A stretch of 64,000 bases of DNA from CAZWLY01 sp964634465 (GCA_964634465.1 CAZWLY010000003.1:1-64000); one strand, 5' to 3'; counted from the first letter of the stretch, positions 25,055 through 34,427 are shown. The notes: generated by a model from the sequence alone, not told the origin. Numbers and translations: made by a program.

Positions 25055-25825
25055 ATGAAGGTTGTCATCTTAGCTGGCGGTCGGGGCACACGTTTGGCCG
25101 AGGAGACGGCCGTTCGGCCCAAGCCCATGGTCGAGATCGGCGGGCGGCCGATTCTGTGGCACATCATGAGCACCTACGCCCACTACGGATTCAACGAGTT
25201 TCTCATTGCGCTGGGCTACATGGGCGATCAAATCAAGCGCTACTTCATCGATTACTACGCTCTCAGCAGCAACTTGACCGTCAACCTGGCCAGCGGTGAA
25301 GTGAGCATGATGGACGGCGACTGCGAAGACTGGCTGGTTCACCTGATCGACACCGGCCTGGAGACCTTCACCGGCGGCCGGGTCAAAGCTCTCGAGCCGT
25401 GGCTCAAGAATGAGCCCTTCATGGTCACTTACGGCGACGGCGTGGCCGACATCGACCTGAAGACCCTAGTCGCATTTCACAAATCCCACGGCAAACTGGC
25501 CACCATCACCGCAGTCCGACCTCCGGCCCGTTTCGGCGGCCTGGTCTTCGATGGCGACGCCGTGGCCGTCTTCACCGAAAAGCCCCAGATCGGAGAGGGC
25601 TGGATCAACGGCGGCTTTCTGGTCTTCGAGCCGGGGGTGTTCGACTACCTGGAAGGCCCCGAGACCAGTCTGGAGGGCGACGCCCTGGAGCGCCTGGCCG
25701 AAGACAACCAGCTCATGGCCTATCGCCACGACGGCTTCTGGCAGTGCATGGACACCCTGCGGGACGTCAACCTGCTCCGGCGGCTCTGGGACGAGGGCAA
25801 GCCGCCGTGGAGGATCTGGGCGTGA
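25055..25825 (+). CDS. rfbF: Glucose-1-phosphate cytidylyltransferase
   Basis: RfbF makes CDP-glucose from CTP and glucose-1-phosphate, the first step of CDP-deoxysugar synthesis. The 256-residue protein opens with the nucleotidyltransferase motif LAGGRGTRLAEETAVRPKP and then VEIGGRPILWHIM, YGDGVAD (metal Asp) and EKPQIGEGWINGGF, all diagnostic of RfbF. I chose the ATG at 25055 because AGGGG lies five bases upstream; a GTG two codons earlier is possible. Its stop overlaps the GTG of rfbG by four bases. Confidence 0.93.
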   Translation: MKVVILAGGRGTRLAEETAVRPKPMVEIGGRPILWHIMSTYAHYGFNEFLIALGYMGDQIKRYFIDYYALSSNLTVNLASGEVSMMDGDCEDWLVHLIDTGLETFTGGRVKALEPWLKNEPFMVTYGDGVADIDLKTLVAFHKSHGKLATITAVRPPARFGGLVFDGDAVAVFTEKPQIGEGWINGGFLVFEPGVFDYLEGPETSLEGDALERLAEDNQLMAYRHDGFWQCMDTLRDVNLLRRLWDEGKPPWRIWA

Positions 25826-26808
25826 AAAACGACTCCTTCTGGCTGGATAGGCCGACGCTGGTCACCGGCGCCACCGGGCTGATCGGACCCTGGGTGGTTC
25901 GGCGGCTGTTGGATGCGGGCGCCGAGGTGGTCTGCCTGGTCCGCGATTGGGTGCCCCGGAGCGAGCTGGTCCGGTCCGGTTTGTGGGACGAGGTCACGGT
26001 CGTTCGCGGCGAGATCACCGATCAGGCCCTCCTGGAACGGGTGTTGGGCGAATACGAGGTCGATACGGTCATCCATCTGGCCGCCCAGACCATCGTCGGC
26101 ATCGCCAATCGCAACCCGATCTCGACCTTCGAGTCGAACATCAAGGGCACCTGGGTTCTTTTGGAGGCCTGTCGCCGCAGCCCCCGGGTCAGGCAGGTCG
26201 TCCTGGCCTCGTCGGACAAGGCCTACGGCGACCAGAAAGTTTTGCCTTACACCGAAGACGCGCCGCTCGAGGGCCGCCATCCCTACGACGTCAGCAAGTC
26301 CTGCGCCGATTTGATCGCCCAAGCCTACGCCGCGACCTACGATCTACCGGTGGCCATCACTCGCTGCGGCAACTTCTACGGCGGCGGCGATCTGAATTGG
26401 AACCGGATCGTACCCGGCACCATCCGCTCGATCGTACGCGGACAACGACCCGTCATTCGCTCCGACGGTCGCTTCGTGCGCGATTACTTCTATGTCGAAG
26501 ACGGCGCGGCCGCCTACCTCCTCCTGGCCGAGAAATTGGCCCAACGGCCCGAACTCAGGGGCCAGGCCTTCAACTTCTCCAATGAGAACCAGGTGGAGGT
26601 CATCGACCTGGTCGAAATGATTCTCGAGCTCATGGGCTCCGACCTGAAACCGGTCGTCCTGAACGAAGCCGCCAATGAGATTCGCAGCCAGTACTTGAGC
26701 GCGGCCAAGGCCCGGCGGGAGCTCGATTGGCGTCCCCTCTACTCCTTGGAAGAGGGTTTGAAGTTGACCATCGAGTGGTATCGCGATTATTTCGGGAAAC
26801 AGCGTTGA
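25822..26808 (+). CDS. rfbG: CDP-glucose 4,6-dehydratase-like
   Basis: The 328-residue extended SDR converts CDP-glucose to CDP-4-keto-6-deoxyglucose. It shows GATGLIGPWV (NAD site), HLAAQTIVG, SSDKAYGDQ, YDVSKSCADL (catalytic Tyr and Lys) and RCGNFYGGGDLNWNRIVPG, features of RfbG-type enzymes. It is slightly shorter than the usual 350-360 residues. The GTG start at 25822 overlaps the rfbF stop and is preceded by GGAGG. The next gene encodes a sugar C-methyltransferase that could use its 4-keto product. Confidence 0.88.
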   Translation: MKNDSFWLDRPTLVTGATGLIGPWVVRRLLDAGAEVVCLVRDWVPRSELVRSGLWDEVTVVRGEITDQALLERVLGEYEVDTVIHLAAQTIVGIANRNPISTFESNIKGTWVLLEACRRSPRVRQVVLASSDKAYGDQKVLPYTEDAPLEGRHPYDVSKSCADLIAQAYAATYDLPVAITRCGNFYGGGDLNWNRIVPGTIRSIVRGQRPVIRSDGRFVRDYFYVEDGAAAYLLLAEKLAQRPELRGQAFNFSNENQVEVIDLVEMILELMGSDLKPVVLNEAANEIRSQYLSAAKARRELDWRPLYSLEEGLKLTIEWYRDYFGKQR

Positions 26809-28040
26809 CGCCGACAGACAGCCGTTGCCTCTCCTGCGGCCGGAAGGGGCTGGAGCCGATCCTCTCTTTGGGTGAAATGCCCCTGGCCAACGCCTACCTG
26901 GCCCCCGGCGAACTGGATCAGGAAGAGAAAAGATACCCTCTGGAGCTGGCTTTTTGTCCGGACTGTTCGTTGGTCCAAATCACCGAAACGGTGCCGCCGG
27001 AGGAGCTTTTTTCTGAATATCTCTATTTTTCATCGTTCTCGGAGACCATGCTCGGCCACGCAAAAGACCTGGCCGAGCGCCTGACAAAAGAGCGCGGCCT
27101 CGATGGCGACAGCCTGGTCATTGAGGTCGCCAGCAACGACGGCTACCTGCTCCAGTTCTACCAAAAGGCCGGCGTACCGGTCTTGGGCATCGAACCGGCG
27201 GCCAACGTGGCCGAGGCGGCCAGGCGGGAGCGAGGCATCCCCACCCTGACCGAATTTTTCGACGTGGAACTGGCCGCTCGGCTGGCGGCCGAAGGCCGGC
27301 GAGCCGACGTCGTTCACGGCCACAACGTCTTGGCCCATGTTCCCGACCTGAATGGTTTCGCCGAGGGGCTGGGGCGGGTGGTCAAAGACGACGGACTGAT
27401 CGTCATCGAGGTTCCCTACGTCAAGGACCTGATCGACCACGGCGAGTTCGACACCATCTACCACGAGCACCTGTGCTACTTCTCGCTGACCGCCGTCGAG
27501 CGCCTCTTTAAGAGACACGGCCTGACAATCCAAAGGGTCGAACGGGTCCCCATCCACGGCGGCAGCCTGAGGCTGTTTTTCGTCAAGCTCGACGCAGCCG
27601 AACCGGACTCGACCGTGACCGATTTGCTTGCCGAGGAGCGGGAGTGGGGCGTAGACGATCCCGCCTTTTACGCCGGCTTCGGGAGGCGGGTAGAGGCGCT
27701 CAAGAAGGAACTGTCCGGTTTTCTGGGCGAGCTCAAATCCCAGGGCGCCAAACTGGCCGCCTACGGCGCCGCGGCCAAGGCGACGGTGCTGCTGAACTAC
27801 TTCGGGATCGGGACGGAAACTTTGGCCTTCGTGGCCGATCGGAGCACCCACAAGCAGGGCCGGTATATGCCGGGGGTTCGCCTGCCCATCGTCGGTCCGG
27901 AGGCGCTGGCCGATGAGAGGCCGGACTACGTCCTGTTGCTGGTCTGGAACTTCGCCGAAGAGATCCTGGAGCAACAGGCCGAGTATCGCGCCGGCGGCGG
28001 CAAGTTCATCATCCCCATCCCCGAACTAAAGGTGGTCTGA
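26805..28040 (+). CDS. Sugar C-methyltransferase with N-terminal zinc site
   Basis: This 411-residue protein matches the nucleotide-sugar C-methyltransferase family (TylC3, NovU, TcaB9). A four-cysteine zinc site is seen at Cys8, Cys11, Cys51 and Cys54. The SAM motif IEVASNDGYLL is at about 106-116. The family's base motif HEHLCYFS is at His220-Glu221-His222, and a C-terminal Rossmann-like domain contains AYGAAAKATVLLNY. These enzymes methylate C3 of 4-keto-6-deoxy sugars. The TTG start forms a TTGA overlap with rfbG, so the natural substrate is probably the CDP-4-keto sugar made by RfbG. Confidence 0.88.
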   Translation: MTPTDSRCLSCGRKGLEPILSLGEMPLANAYLAPGELDQEEKRYPLELAFCPDCSLVQITETVPPEELFSEYLYFSSFSETMLGHAKDLAERLTKERGLDGDSLVIEVASNDGYLLQFYQKAGVPVLGIEPAANVAEAARRERGIPTLTEFFDVELAARLAAEGRRADVVHGHNVLAHVPDLNGFAEGLGRVVKDDGLIVIEVPYVKDLIDHGEFDTIYHEHLCYFSLTAVERLFKRHGLTIQRVERVPIHGGSLRLFFVKLDAAEPDSTVTDLLAEEREWGVDDPAFYAGFGRRVEALKKELSGFLGELKSQGAKLAAYGAAAKATVLLNYFGIGTETLAFVADRSTHKQGRYMPGVRLPIVGPEALADERPDYVLLLVWNFAEEILEQQAEYRAGGGKFIIPIPELKVV

Positions 28041-28049
28041 AGCCGACCG

Positions 28050-28589
28050 ATGATCTTCACTCCGACCAGGATCACCGGAGTCTTCATAATCGAGCCGGAG
28101 CTCATCGAGGACGAGCGGGGTTCGTTCGCCCGGACGTTTTGCCGCCGGGAGTTCGCTCGACACGGCCTGAACCCGAATCTGGTCCAGTGCAATATCTCGT
28201 TCAACAGAAAGAGGGGCACGCTCAGGGGGATGCACTACCAGGCCGAACCCCACGCCGAGGCCAAGCTGGTCAGGTGCACCAGGGGGGAGATCTTCGATGT
28301 GGCCGTCGATCTCAGGCCCGACTCGCCGACCTACCGGGATTGGGTCGGGGTGGAACTCAGCGCGGAGAACCGACGGGCTCTTTACATACCCGAAGGGCTG
28401 GCCCACGGCTTTATCACCCTGACCGACGATACGGAGGTCTTCTACCAGATGTCGGAGTCCTACCATCCGGAATGCGCCCGAGGGGTGCGCCACGACGACC
28501 CGGCATTTGGAATAGACTGGCCGCTGAGAGCGATCTGCATCTCGAAGAAGGACTCGACCTGGCCGGACTTCGAATCGAGGGGCAATTGA
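28050..28589 (+). CDS. RmlC-like 3,5-epimerase (cupin)
   Basis: The 179-residue cupin matches dTDP-4-dehydrorhamnose 3,5-epimerase. It has RGMHYQ with the catalytic His62, EIFDVAVDLR, IPEGLAHGF and the late Tyr132 in EVFYQMS. The family epimerises 4-keto-6-deoxy sugars at C3 and/or C5. Here no dTDP-sugar genes are adjacent, and it follows rfbF, rfbG and a C-methyltransferase. It therefore probably acts on a C3-methylated CDP-4-keto sugar, most likely at C5. That substrate is an inference; the fold and active site are clear. Confidence 0.87.
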   Translation: MIFTPTRITGVFIIEPELIEDERGSFARTFCRREFARHGLNPNLVQCNISFNRKRGTLRGMHYQAEPHAEAKLVRCTRGEIFDVAVDLRPDSPTYRDWVGVELSAENRRALYIPEGLAHGFITLTDDTEVFYQMSESYHPECARGVRHDDPAFGIDWPLRAICISKKDSTWPDFESRGN

Positions 28590-28594
28590 ATCCC

Positions 28595-29281
28595 ATGCCC
28601 GAGTCTGCCGTAAAGCGCCTCGTTCTGTGGGGGAGCGCCGGTCAAGCAAAGGTGCTTCACGAACTCATGAGCCAGCAGGGCTATGAGATCGTCGCCTTGT
28701 TCGACAACGATCCGGAGGCGAACTCGTCGATCGAAGGAGTGCCGCTCTACATCGGCCGAGAGGGCTTCGAGAGCTGGCTGAAGGAGACAAGGCCCCAGCC
28801 GCAAACGATCGGCTGCCTGGTGGCCATCGGCGGGTTGCGGGGTCGCGACCGCCACGAAATCCAACAGATTATGGAAAAAAGCGGCTTGAGACCGGAAGTG
28901 GCCATCCACCCCACGGCCACGGTCTCGGCCAGCGCCTGGATAGGCCGGGGAAGCCAGGTTCTGGCCGGAGCCATCGTCGGTGTGGACGTCTGGTTGGGTG
29001 AAGCCTGCATCGTCAATACCGGCGCGATAGTCGATCACGACAACGTCATCGGCGACGGCGTCCATATCGCTCCCGGCTGCCGGCTGGCCGGCGAGATCGA
29101 AATCGGCCCTTATAGTACTGTCGGCGTCGGTTCGGTGATCCTGCCCAAGATAAAAATCGGTCGTGAGGTTGTCATCGGCGCCGGATCGGTGGTCACCCGA
29201 AACATCGATGACTTCGAGGTCGTGGCGGGAAGCCCGGCCAAGCCGATCGGCGGGCATGGCGAAGAGAAAGCTCGAACGTGA
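28595..29281 (+). CDS. NeuD/PglD-type sugar O- or N-acyltransferase
   Basis: The 228-residue protein has an N-terminal Rossmann-like subdomain beginning LWGSAGQAKVLHEL. A left-handed beta-helix follows, with hexapeptide repeats and the VDHDN segment that holds the catalytic His of PglD/NeuD enzymes. These transfer acetyl from acetyl-CoA to amino or hydroxyl groups of nucleotide sugars. It closes the CDP-sugar cassette and overlaps the following methyltransferase by GTGA. A second NeuD-like gene is at 62921-63580. Confidence 0.8.
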   Translation: MPESAVKRLVLWGSAGQAKVLHELMSQQGYEIVALFDNDPEANSSIEGVPLYIGREGFESWLKETRPQPQTIGCLVAIGGLRGRDRHEIQQIMEKSGLRPEVAIHPTATVSASAWIGRGSQVLAGAIVGVDVWLGEACIVNTGAIVDHDNVIGDGVHIAPGCRLAGEIEIGPYSTVGVGSVILPKIKIGREVVIGAGSVVTRNIDDFEVVAGSPAKPIGGHGEEKART

Positions 29282-29985
29282 CCGGGAAAGCGCCGAACAC
29301 GAATGTGGAGTTGTGGAAGGGCGTCTTCGCCCAGGGCGGTCCCAGAAACCGCTATCCCCACTCCTATGTCGTCAGTTGGTACTACAAGCACGTCCACAGG
29401 GCTTTGGCCGAGGCGACCGACAAGAAGGTTCTGGATATCGGCTGTGGGACGGCGGCGGATCTATACCTGTTCGCCACCAATGGGTTTCATTACCACGGCC
29501 TCGATGTGGATACGATCTGTTTCGACGACATCGTCGAGGTCTCTCGGATGAGGGGAATCGCCGAGACCGCCTACACCTTGGCGGTTTTCGAGCCGCCGAC
29601 GATACCTTGTCCAGACGAAAGCTTCGACGTCGTCATTGGCCTGGAGTCCATCCATTTCAACGCCACGCCCGAAGCCATGGCGTCGATGATCGCCGAGATA
29701 CATCGCGTTCTCAAGTCGGGCGGGTTCTACTTGTTCACCACCATCAACCACGATCACTATTTCGTCGCCACCGAACACTCCAGGTTCATCAGCCGAACCT
29801 GCCTGGAGATCACCGAAGGTTTTCCCGAACCGACCCGGGTCGGGCTCCGCTACTACGTCTTTTCCGGCCCGGCCGAGATAGCGGAGTACTTTCGTGAATT
29901 CTCCGAGCTGACGGTCGGCGGTTATCACCTCGACATGGATGACGGCGAACCGGACGCGTATTACCTGATATTCGGGCGCAAATAG
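29278..29985 (+). CDS. Class I SAM-dependent methyltransferase
   Basis: This 235-residue protein has the SAM-binding motif VLDIGCGTAADL at about residues 51-62, an acidic LDVD at the end of strand 2, and SFDVVIGLESIHF as motif IV. This is the UbiE/methyltransferase-11 style. The GTG start overlaps the upstream acyltransferase stop. The position in a polysaccharide locus suggests methylation of a sugar or a glycan end, but no residue identifies the substrate. Confidence 0.8.
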   Translation: MTGKAPNTNVELWKGVFAQGGPRNRYPHSYVVSWYYKHVHRALAEATDKKVLDIGCGTAADLYLFATNGFHYHGLDVDTICFDDIVEVSRMRGIAETAYTLAVFEPPTIPCPDESFDVVIGLESIHFNATPEAMASMIAEIHRVLKSGGFYLFTTINHDHYFVATEHSRFISRTCLEITEGFPEPTRVGLRYYVFSGPAEIAEYFREFSELTVGGYHLDMDDGEPDAYYLIFGRK

Positions 29986-29997
29986 ATTGGAAAGCAA

Positions 29998-31518
29998 TTG
30001 AAAAAGATAGCCTTCATAGTCCTTTACGATATGATCTGCTACGGCACGCGCCTGCTTTCGGCGCTGGCGCGCCGGGAAGGGGTGGAGCCGCATCTCATCC
30101 TTTTCAAGCGCGAATCCTCATACAAACCGATCTTCGGCGACAAGGACCGCTACCAAACCTACCAGTACTACTATAACGGTCTCCTTCGGGGCTCCCACTA
30201 CGCCATCGATCCCATCAGCGACAAGGAAGTCGAGCTGCTCATCCAGACCCTCAAACAAATCGGTCCGGACGCGATCTGCCTGAGCACCAGGTCGTTTGCC
30301 TACCAGTTCTGCAAGTCGATCTTTCCCCGGATCAAAAACGCCCTGCCGAAGACACCGATCATCTCCGGAGGATGGGGCCCCACCCTGGAACCGGAAAAGT
30401 TTCTCGAGTTCAGCGACTATGTAGGATTCGGCGAGGGCGAGGCGACCATCGTAGAAATGTGCCGGGCCTTAAAAAACGGCGGCGGTCTATCCAATCTGCC
30501 GAACCTGATCTACTGGAAAGACGGATCGTTGATCAAAACCGAGGTGTTGCCGACGCTGAAAGCCAAAGAGCTAAACGAACTGCCGTTTCCCGACTTCGAC
30601 GTGGAGAACAAATACCTCATCTCCGACAATCGAATCAAACTCGGCCCCGAATTCTATAACGAGAAGGTCTACGATTGCTTCGCCGCCCGAGGCTGTCCGC
30701 TCAACTGCACCTACTGCATGTCCAGCAAGTACCGGGCCCTCTATCTGGAGCAGGCCGGCCAGTCCTGTCCCAAGTACCGCCTGCGGGACCTGGACGTCGT
30801 CTTGGAAGAGGTTCGCCAGGCCAAAGCCCGGGGAGCGAAGTTCATTCGCTTCAAGGATGAAGTCTTTCCCATCCACCCCAAGTGGATCGAGGAGTTCTTA
30901 GAGCGCTATCCGATCGAGATCGATCTGCCGTTCTTCGGTTTCGTCCGGCCGGAGTTCCATTCGCCGGAGACGATCAAAAGGCTCAGGGACGTCGGCCTGT
31001 GCGTGACCATGGTCGGCATTCAGTCCGGTTCGAGCAACATTCTGGAAGGAGTTTATCACCGCCAACTGTCCAAAGAGCAGATTCTCGAGTTCGCCCGAAC
31101 CCTGGCCGATTTGAAAATCCAGTTCAACTACCACTTCATCTATCGCAATCCCTTCGAGACCGAGTCGGACCTGGAGGAAATGTTGGATTTTCTCGGCCTG
31201 CTGCCCGAAGCTCCAGCGTTTATCTACAAACTGGAGGTCTTTCCCGGCAGTCCGATAAGTCGAATGATCGAAGAGCAAAAACCACAACCGATCGATCGCA
31301 AATTGGCCGACTGGTACGCCCTGCTCCACTCGATGATTCTCAAAGGACCGATCTATCGTCGTTTGGCCCGCCTCATCCACCGAAGACGACTGTTCCGTTC
31401 GACGCCATTGGCCTTGAGTGCGCTTTTCATTCCGCCGTTGATCAAGGAACTGTATATGGTGCTGAAGAACAGGTACTTCTTCAAGGCCAGCCTCCATTTC
31501 GCCCCCAAAGCCAAATGA
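29998..31518 (+). CDS. B12-binding-domain radical SAM protein
   Basis: The 506-residue protein has an N-terminal cobalamin-binding-like Rossmann domain (about 1-150) without an evident DxHxxG motif. A radical SAM core follows, with the cluster motif CPLNCTYC (Cys233, Cys237, Cys240), and then a basic C-terminal tail with a hydrophobic helix. Relatives methylate unactivated carbons or do other radical chemistry on lipids and sugars. It starts with TTG after GGAAAG. In this position it may modify a sugar or lipid carrier of the locus; no specific reaction can be assigned. Confidence 0.8.
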   Translation: MKKIAFIVLYDMICYGTRLLSALARREGVEPHLILFKRESSYKPIFGDKDRYQTYQYYYNGLLRGSHYAIDPISDKEVELLIQTLKQIGPDAICLSTRSFAYQFCKSIFPRIKNALPKTPIISGGWGPTLEPEKFLEFSDYVGFGEGEATIVEMCRALKNGGGLSNLPNLIYWKDGSLIKTEVLPTLKAKELNELPFPDFDVENKYLISDNRIKLGPEFYNEKVYDCFAARGCPLNCTYCMSSKYRALYLEQAGQSCPKYRLRDLDVVLEEVRQAKARGAKFIRFKDEVFPIHPKWIEEFLERYPIEIDLPFFGFVRPEFHSPETIKRLRDVGLCVTMVGIQSGSSNILEGVYHRQLSKEQILEFARTLADLKIQFNYHFIYRNPFETESDLEEMLDFLGLLPEAPAFIYKLEVFPGSPISRMIEEQKPQPIDRKLADWYALLHSMILKGPIYRRLARLIHRRRLFRSTPLALSALFIPPLIKELYMVLKNRYFFKASLHFAPKAK

Positions 31519-31560
31519 CATGCGGCAACGGCGAAACTTTTCGGCGCAGGAGCAGATTGA

Positions 31561-32286
31561 ATGACGCGAATTCCCAATGAAAGAGCCAAGATCGAGGCCA
31601 TGCAGGCCGATGTGCAACTGAAACAGATGGTTCGGGCCCTCTACGGCGCTCTCGGAAAATATAAGTATCCCCTCAACTTCACCTGGCTCGGCCGGCCCAT
31701 CGTCCAGTTGCCCACCGACGTAATGGCCCTTCAAGAACTTATCTGGGCGGTCAAACCGGAACTTGTCGTCGAGACCGGAATCGCCCACGGCGGCTCGTTG
31801 ATTCTCTATGCTTCGATCCTCGAGCTCATCGGCGGAAAGGGTGAAGTGGTGGGCGTCGATATCGATATCAGAGAGCACAACCGGATCGAAATCGAGCGCC
31901 ACCCCCTCTCGAAGCGGATTACGATGATCGAAGGTTCTTCGGTCGATCGGGCCACGGTCGAGCTGGTGCAAGACAAAACCGCCGAAAAGAGCCCGGTGCT
32001 GGTCGTTCTCGATTCCGATCATACCCACGACCATGTTTTAAAAGAGTTGGAGCTGTATTCACCGCTGGTGACCAAGGGCAGTTATTTGGTGGTGTTGGAC
32101 ACCAACATCGAGGACATGCCGGCCGGCTCTTTCCCCGACCGGCCCTGGGACAAGGGCAACAATCCAAAGACGGCGGTGTGGGAGTTTCTAAAGACTACCG
32201 AGAGGTTCGTCATCGACAAGGAATTCGAGGACAAGCTGTTGATCACCACCGCCCACGACGGTTTTCTCAAGTGCGTCAAGGACTGA
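31561..32286 (+). CDS. CmcI-type (cephalosporin hydroxylase family) methyltransferase
   Basis: The 241-residue protein has the CmcI-family pattern: VVETGIAHGGSLILYAS (SAM site), VVGVDIDIR, and LDSDHTHDHVLKEL with the metal-binding Asp and His residues, ending with TAHDGFLK. Despite the family name, members in glycan loci, such as mycobacterial rhamnosyl O-methyltransferases, are Mg-dependent sugar O-methyltransferases. AGGAG precedes the ATG. It stands between the radical SAM gene and a sugar aminotransferase. O-methylation of a sugar is the best guess. Confidence 0.82.
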   Translation: MTRIPNERAKIEAMQADVQLKQMVRALYGALGKYKYPLNFTWLGRPIVQLPTDVMALQELIWAVKPELVVETGIAHGGSLILYASILELIGGKGEVVGVDIDIREHNRIEIERHPLSKRITMIEGSSVDRATVELVQDKTAEKSPVLVVLDSDHTHDHVLKELELYSPLVTKGSYLVVLDTNIEDMPAGSFPDRPWDKGNNPKTAVWEFLKTTERFVIDKEFEDKLLITTAHDGFLKCVKD

Positions 32287-32288
32287 TC

Positions 32289-33416
32289 ATGTTTCGTATC
32301 CCAGTCGCCGGCCCCTGGATCACCCAAAAGGAGATCGACTCCGTCGCCGAGGCGGCGGCCAAGGCCTGGTACTCCGAGGCCGGGGTGTTCAACGACCGCT
32401 TCGAGAGGGCCTTCGCCGACTACCTGGGCGTGGCCCACGCCGTCAGCCTGCCTTCCTGCACCTCGGCCATCCACCTCTCCCTGGCCGCGTTGGGCATCGG
32501 CCCCGGCGACGAGGTGATCGTGCCCGACATCACCTGGATCGCCACCGCGGCCCCGATAACCTACCTGGGGGCGAAACCGGTCTTCGCCGACGTGGACGAA
32601 CAAACCTGGTGCCTGTCGGCCGGCTCCTTCGAGGAGTGCATCACCGACAGAACCAAGGTGGTCATCCCGGTGGACCTCTACGGCAACCTGCCCGACATGG
32701 ACGCCCTTCGGAGGGTGGCCGACAAGCACGACATCGCCGTCGTCGAGGACGCGGCCCAGGCGATCGGTTCGGAATACAAGGGGAGAAAGGCCGGAACGTT
32801 CGGCGATACCGGCGTGTTTTCCTTCCACGGGTCCAAGACGCTGACCACCGGCGAAGGAGGAATGTTGGTCACCGATCGCTCGGACGTCTACGAACGGGTT
32901 CTCTTCCTGCGGGACCACGGCCGCGCTCCGGGCGAAAAGATGTTCTGGAACAGCCAGGTCGCCTTCAAGTACCGGATGTCCAGCCTCCAGGCCGCGCTGG
33001 GGCTGGCCCAACTGGAGCGGGTCGAGGAACTGGTTGCCAAGAAGCGGGAGATATTTGGCTGGTATCGGGATCGTCTATCCGGACTGACGGGAGTGGCCCT
33101 GAACCATGAAACCCCCGGAACCAAAAACACCTACTGGATGGTCACGGCCGTCGTCGATGCCGACTACGGCTTGACCAAAGAGCGCCTGATCAAGCTTTTG
33201 GGCGAAAGGAACATCGACAGCCGGCCCTTCTTCTATCCTCTGAGTTCGCTGCCGGCCTACGAGGACCTGGAGGGAATCGAGGAAACCCGCCGGCGCAACA
33301 GGGTCGGTTACAGACTCAGCCCCTATGGCGTCAACCTCCCCTGCGCCCTGAATCTGACCGAGGACCAGGTGGATTACGTCTGCCGGAGCTTCAGGAAAAT
33401 CCTCGACGGGCGCTAG
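32289..33416 (+). CDS. DegT/DnrJ/EryC1 sugar aminotransferase
   Basis: This 375-residue PLP enzyme places an amino group on a keto sugar. It shows PSCTSAIHLSL (PLP phosphate site), VEDAAQAIGS and SFHGSKTLTTGEGG with the Schiff-base Lys183, plus the NLP and MSSLQAALGLAQL blocks of GDP-perosamine-synthase-like enzymes. The ATG lies two bases after the upstream stop. The substrate could be the 4-keto-6-deoxy sugar from RfbG or another keto sugar. The C3/C4 position is not decidable by reading. Confidence 0.88.
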   Translation: MFRIPVAGPWITQKEIDSVAEAAAKAWYSEAGVFNDRFERAFADYLGVAHAVSLPSCTSAIHLSLAALGIGPGDEVIVPDITWIATAAPITYLGAKPVFADVDEQTWCLSAGSFEECITDRTKVVIPVDLYGNLPDMDALRRVADKHDIAVVEDAAQAIGSEYKGRKAGTFGDTGVFSFHGSKTLTTGEGGMLVTDRSDVYERVLFLRDHGRAPGEKMFWNSQVAFKYRMSSLQAALGLAQLERVEELVAKKREIFGWYRDRLSGLTGVALNHETPGTKNTYWMVTAVVDADYGLTKERLIKLLGERNIDSRPFFYPLSSLPAYEDLEGIEETRRRNRVGYRLSPYGVNLPCALNLTEDQVDYVCRSFRKILDGR

Positions 33417-33422
33417 CCGGGA

Positions 33423-34373
33423 ATGGCCATCAAGGAAAATCAGCCTTTGGTCAGCATCGGCCTGCCGGTCTACAACGGCGAAAGGTTCATCCGCCGAGCC
33501 CTGGACTCTCTGGCGGGCCAAAACTACTCGAACCTGGAGATCATCGTCTCGGACAACGGTTCCACGGATTCCACGCCCGAGCTCATCAGGCAGTTCGCCC
33601 GGAGAGACTCTCGGGTCAGGCTCCATTTCTTCGAGTCCAACCAAGGCCCAAGAGCCAACTTCCTGAAAACCCTCGAACTGGCCGCCGGCAAGTACTTCAT
33701 GTGGGCCGCCGATGACGACTGGTGGCATCCCGACTTTGTTCCCAGGCTGGTGGACGAACTGGAGGCCCACCCGCAGGTCGTGATCGGCTTTTGCGCTGTG
33801 GAGCGAGTCTCGGACGAGGGCGCCTTGAATGGGGTTGTGCGTTTCGAGGGGCGAGACGACCCCAACACACGCGGTCCTTTGGGCCTGGCTTTGGGCCTGG
33901 CCGGAAGGCTCAAGTACAATCTTTTCATCTACGGGATGTTCCGCAGGACCATGCTCCAGGCGGCGGCGAGGAACTTGATCCAGATTCCGGCGGCCGAACG
34001 ATGGTTTCTGATTCAGTTCGCCCTGAGCGGCCGGTTCAGGTGTGTCGATCGGGTGCTCTACCGGCGGACCACCCACGGGACGCCTTATCACCAAAGATAC
34101 AAGGACGATGTCTACGGCCGACTCCAGCTCGAGGCGGCCGGCAAGCGAATCGATTTCGAGCCCGTGCGGGCGGTGGCCAAAATGGTTTCCGGCTCGCCGA
34201 TAGTCCCGTTCCGACGAAAGCTGCTGCTGCCGGTGGTGCTGGGCTATCTCATCTATCGCCAGCTAGCCGCCTGTCTCATCGGCTTCGAACGGAACCTGGA
34301 GTCCCGCCTGGCCAACCGGTTGCCCGATGGCCTTCGCCAAACCATCCGGCGGCGGTTGCGCCGGGTCCGTTAG
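33423..34373 (+). CDS. GT2 family glycosyltransferase
   Basis: The 316-residue protein has the inverting GT-A signature: IGLPVYNGERFI, IIVSDNGSTDST and the DxD-type WAADDDWW. A basic C-terminal region with a hydrophobic stretch follows and may bind the membrane surface. It is probably one of the cytoplasmic transferases that build the repeat or primer of the exported glycan. Donor and acceptor are unknown. Confidence 0.85.
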   Translation: MAIKENQPLVSIGLPVYNGERFIRRALDSLAGQNYSNLEIIVSDNGSTDSTPELIRQFARRDSRVRLHFFESNQGPRANFLKTLELAAGKYFMWAADDDWWHPDFVPRLVDELEAHPQVVIGFCAVERVSDEGALNGVVRFEGRDDPNTRGPLGLALGLAGRLKYNLFIYGMFRRTMLQAAARNLIQIPAAERWFLIQFALSGRFRCVDRVLYRRTTHGTPYHQRYKDDVYGRLQLEAAGKRIDFEPVRAVAKMVSGSPIVPFRRKLLLPVVLGYLIYRQLAACLIGFERNLESRLANRLPDGLRQTIRRRLRRVR

Positions 34374-34427
34374 ACCGGCCGATAGCGACGAGCCTCAATC
34401 GCAACATCTAGCCATGGAGCCGTATCG

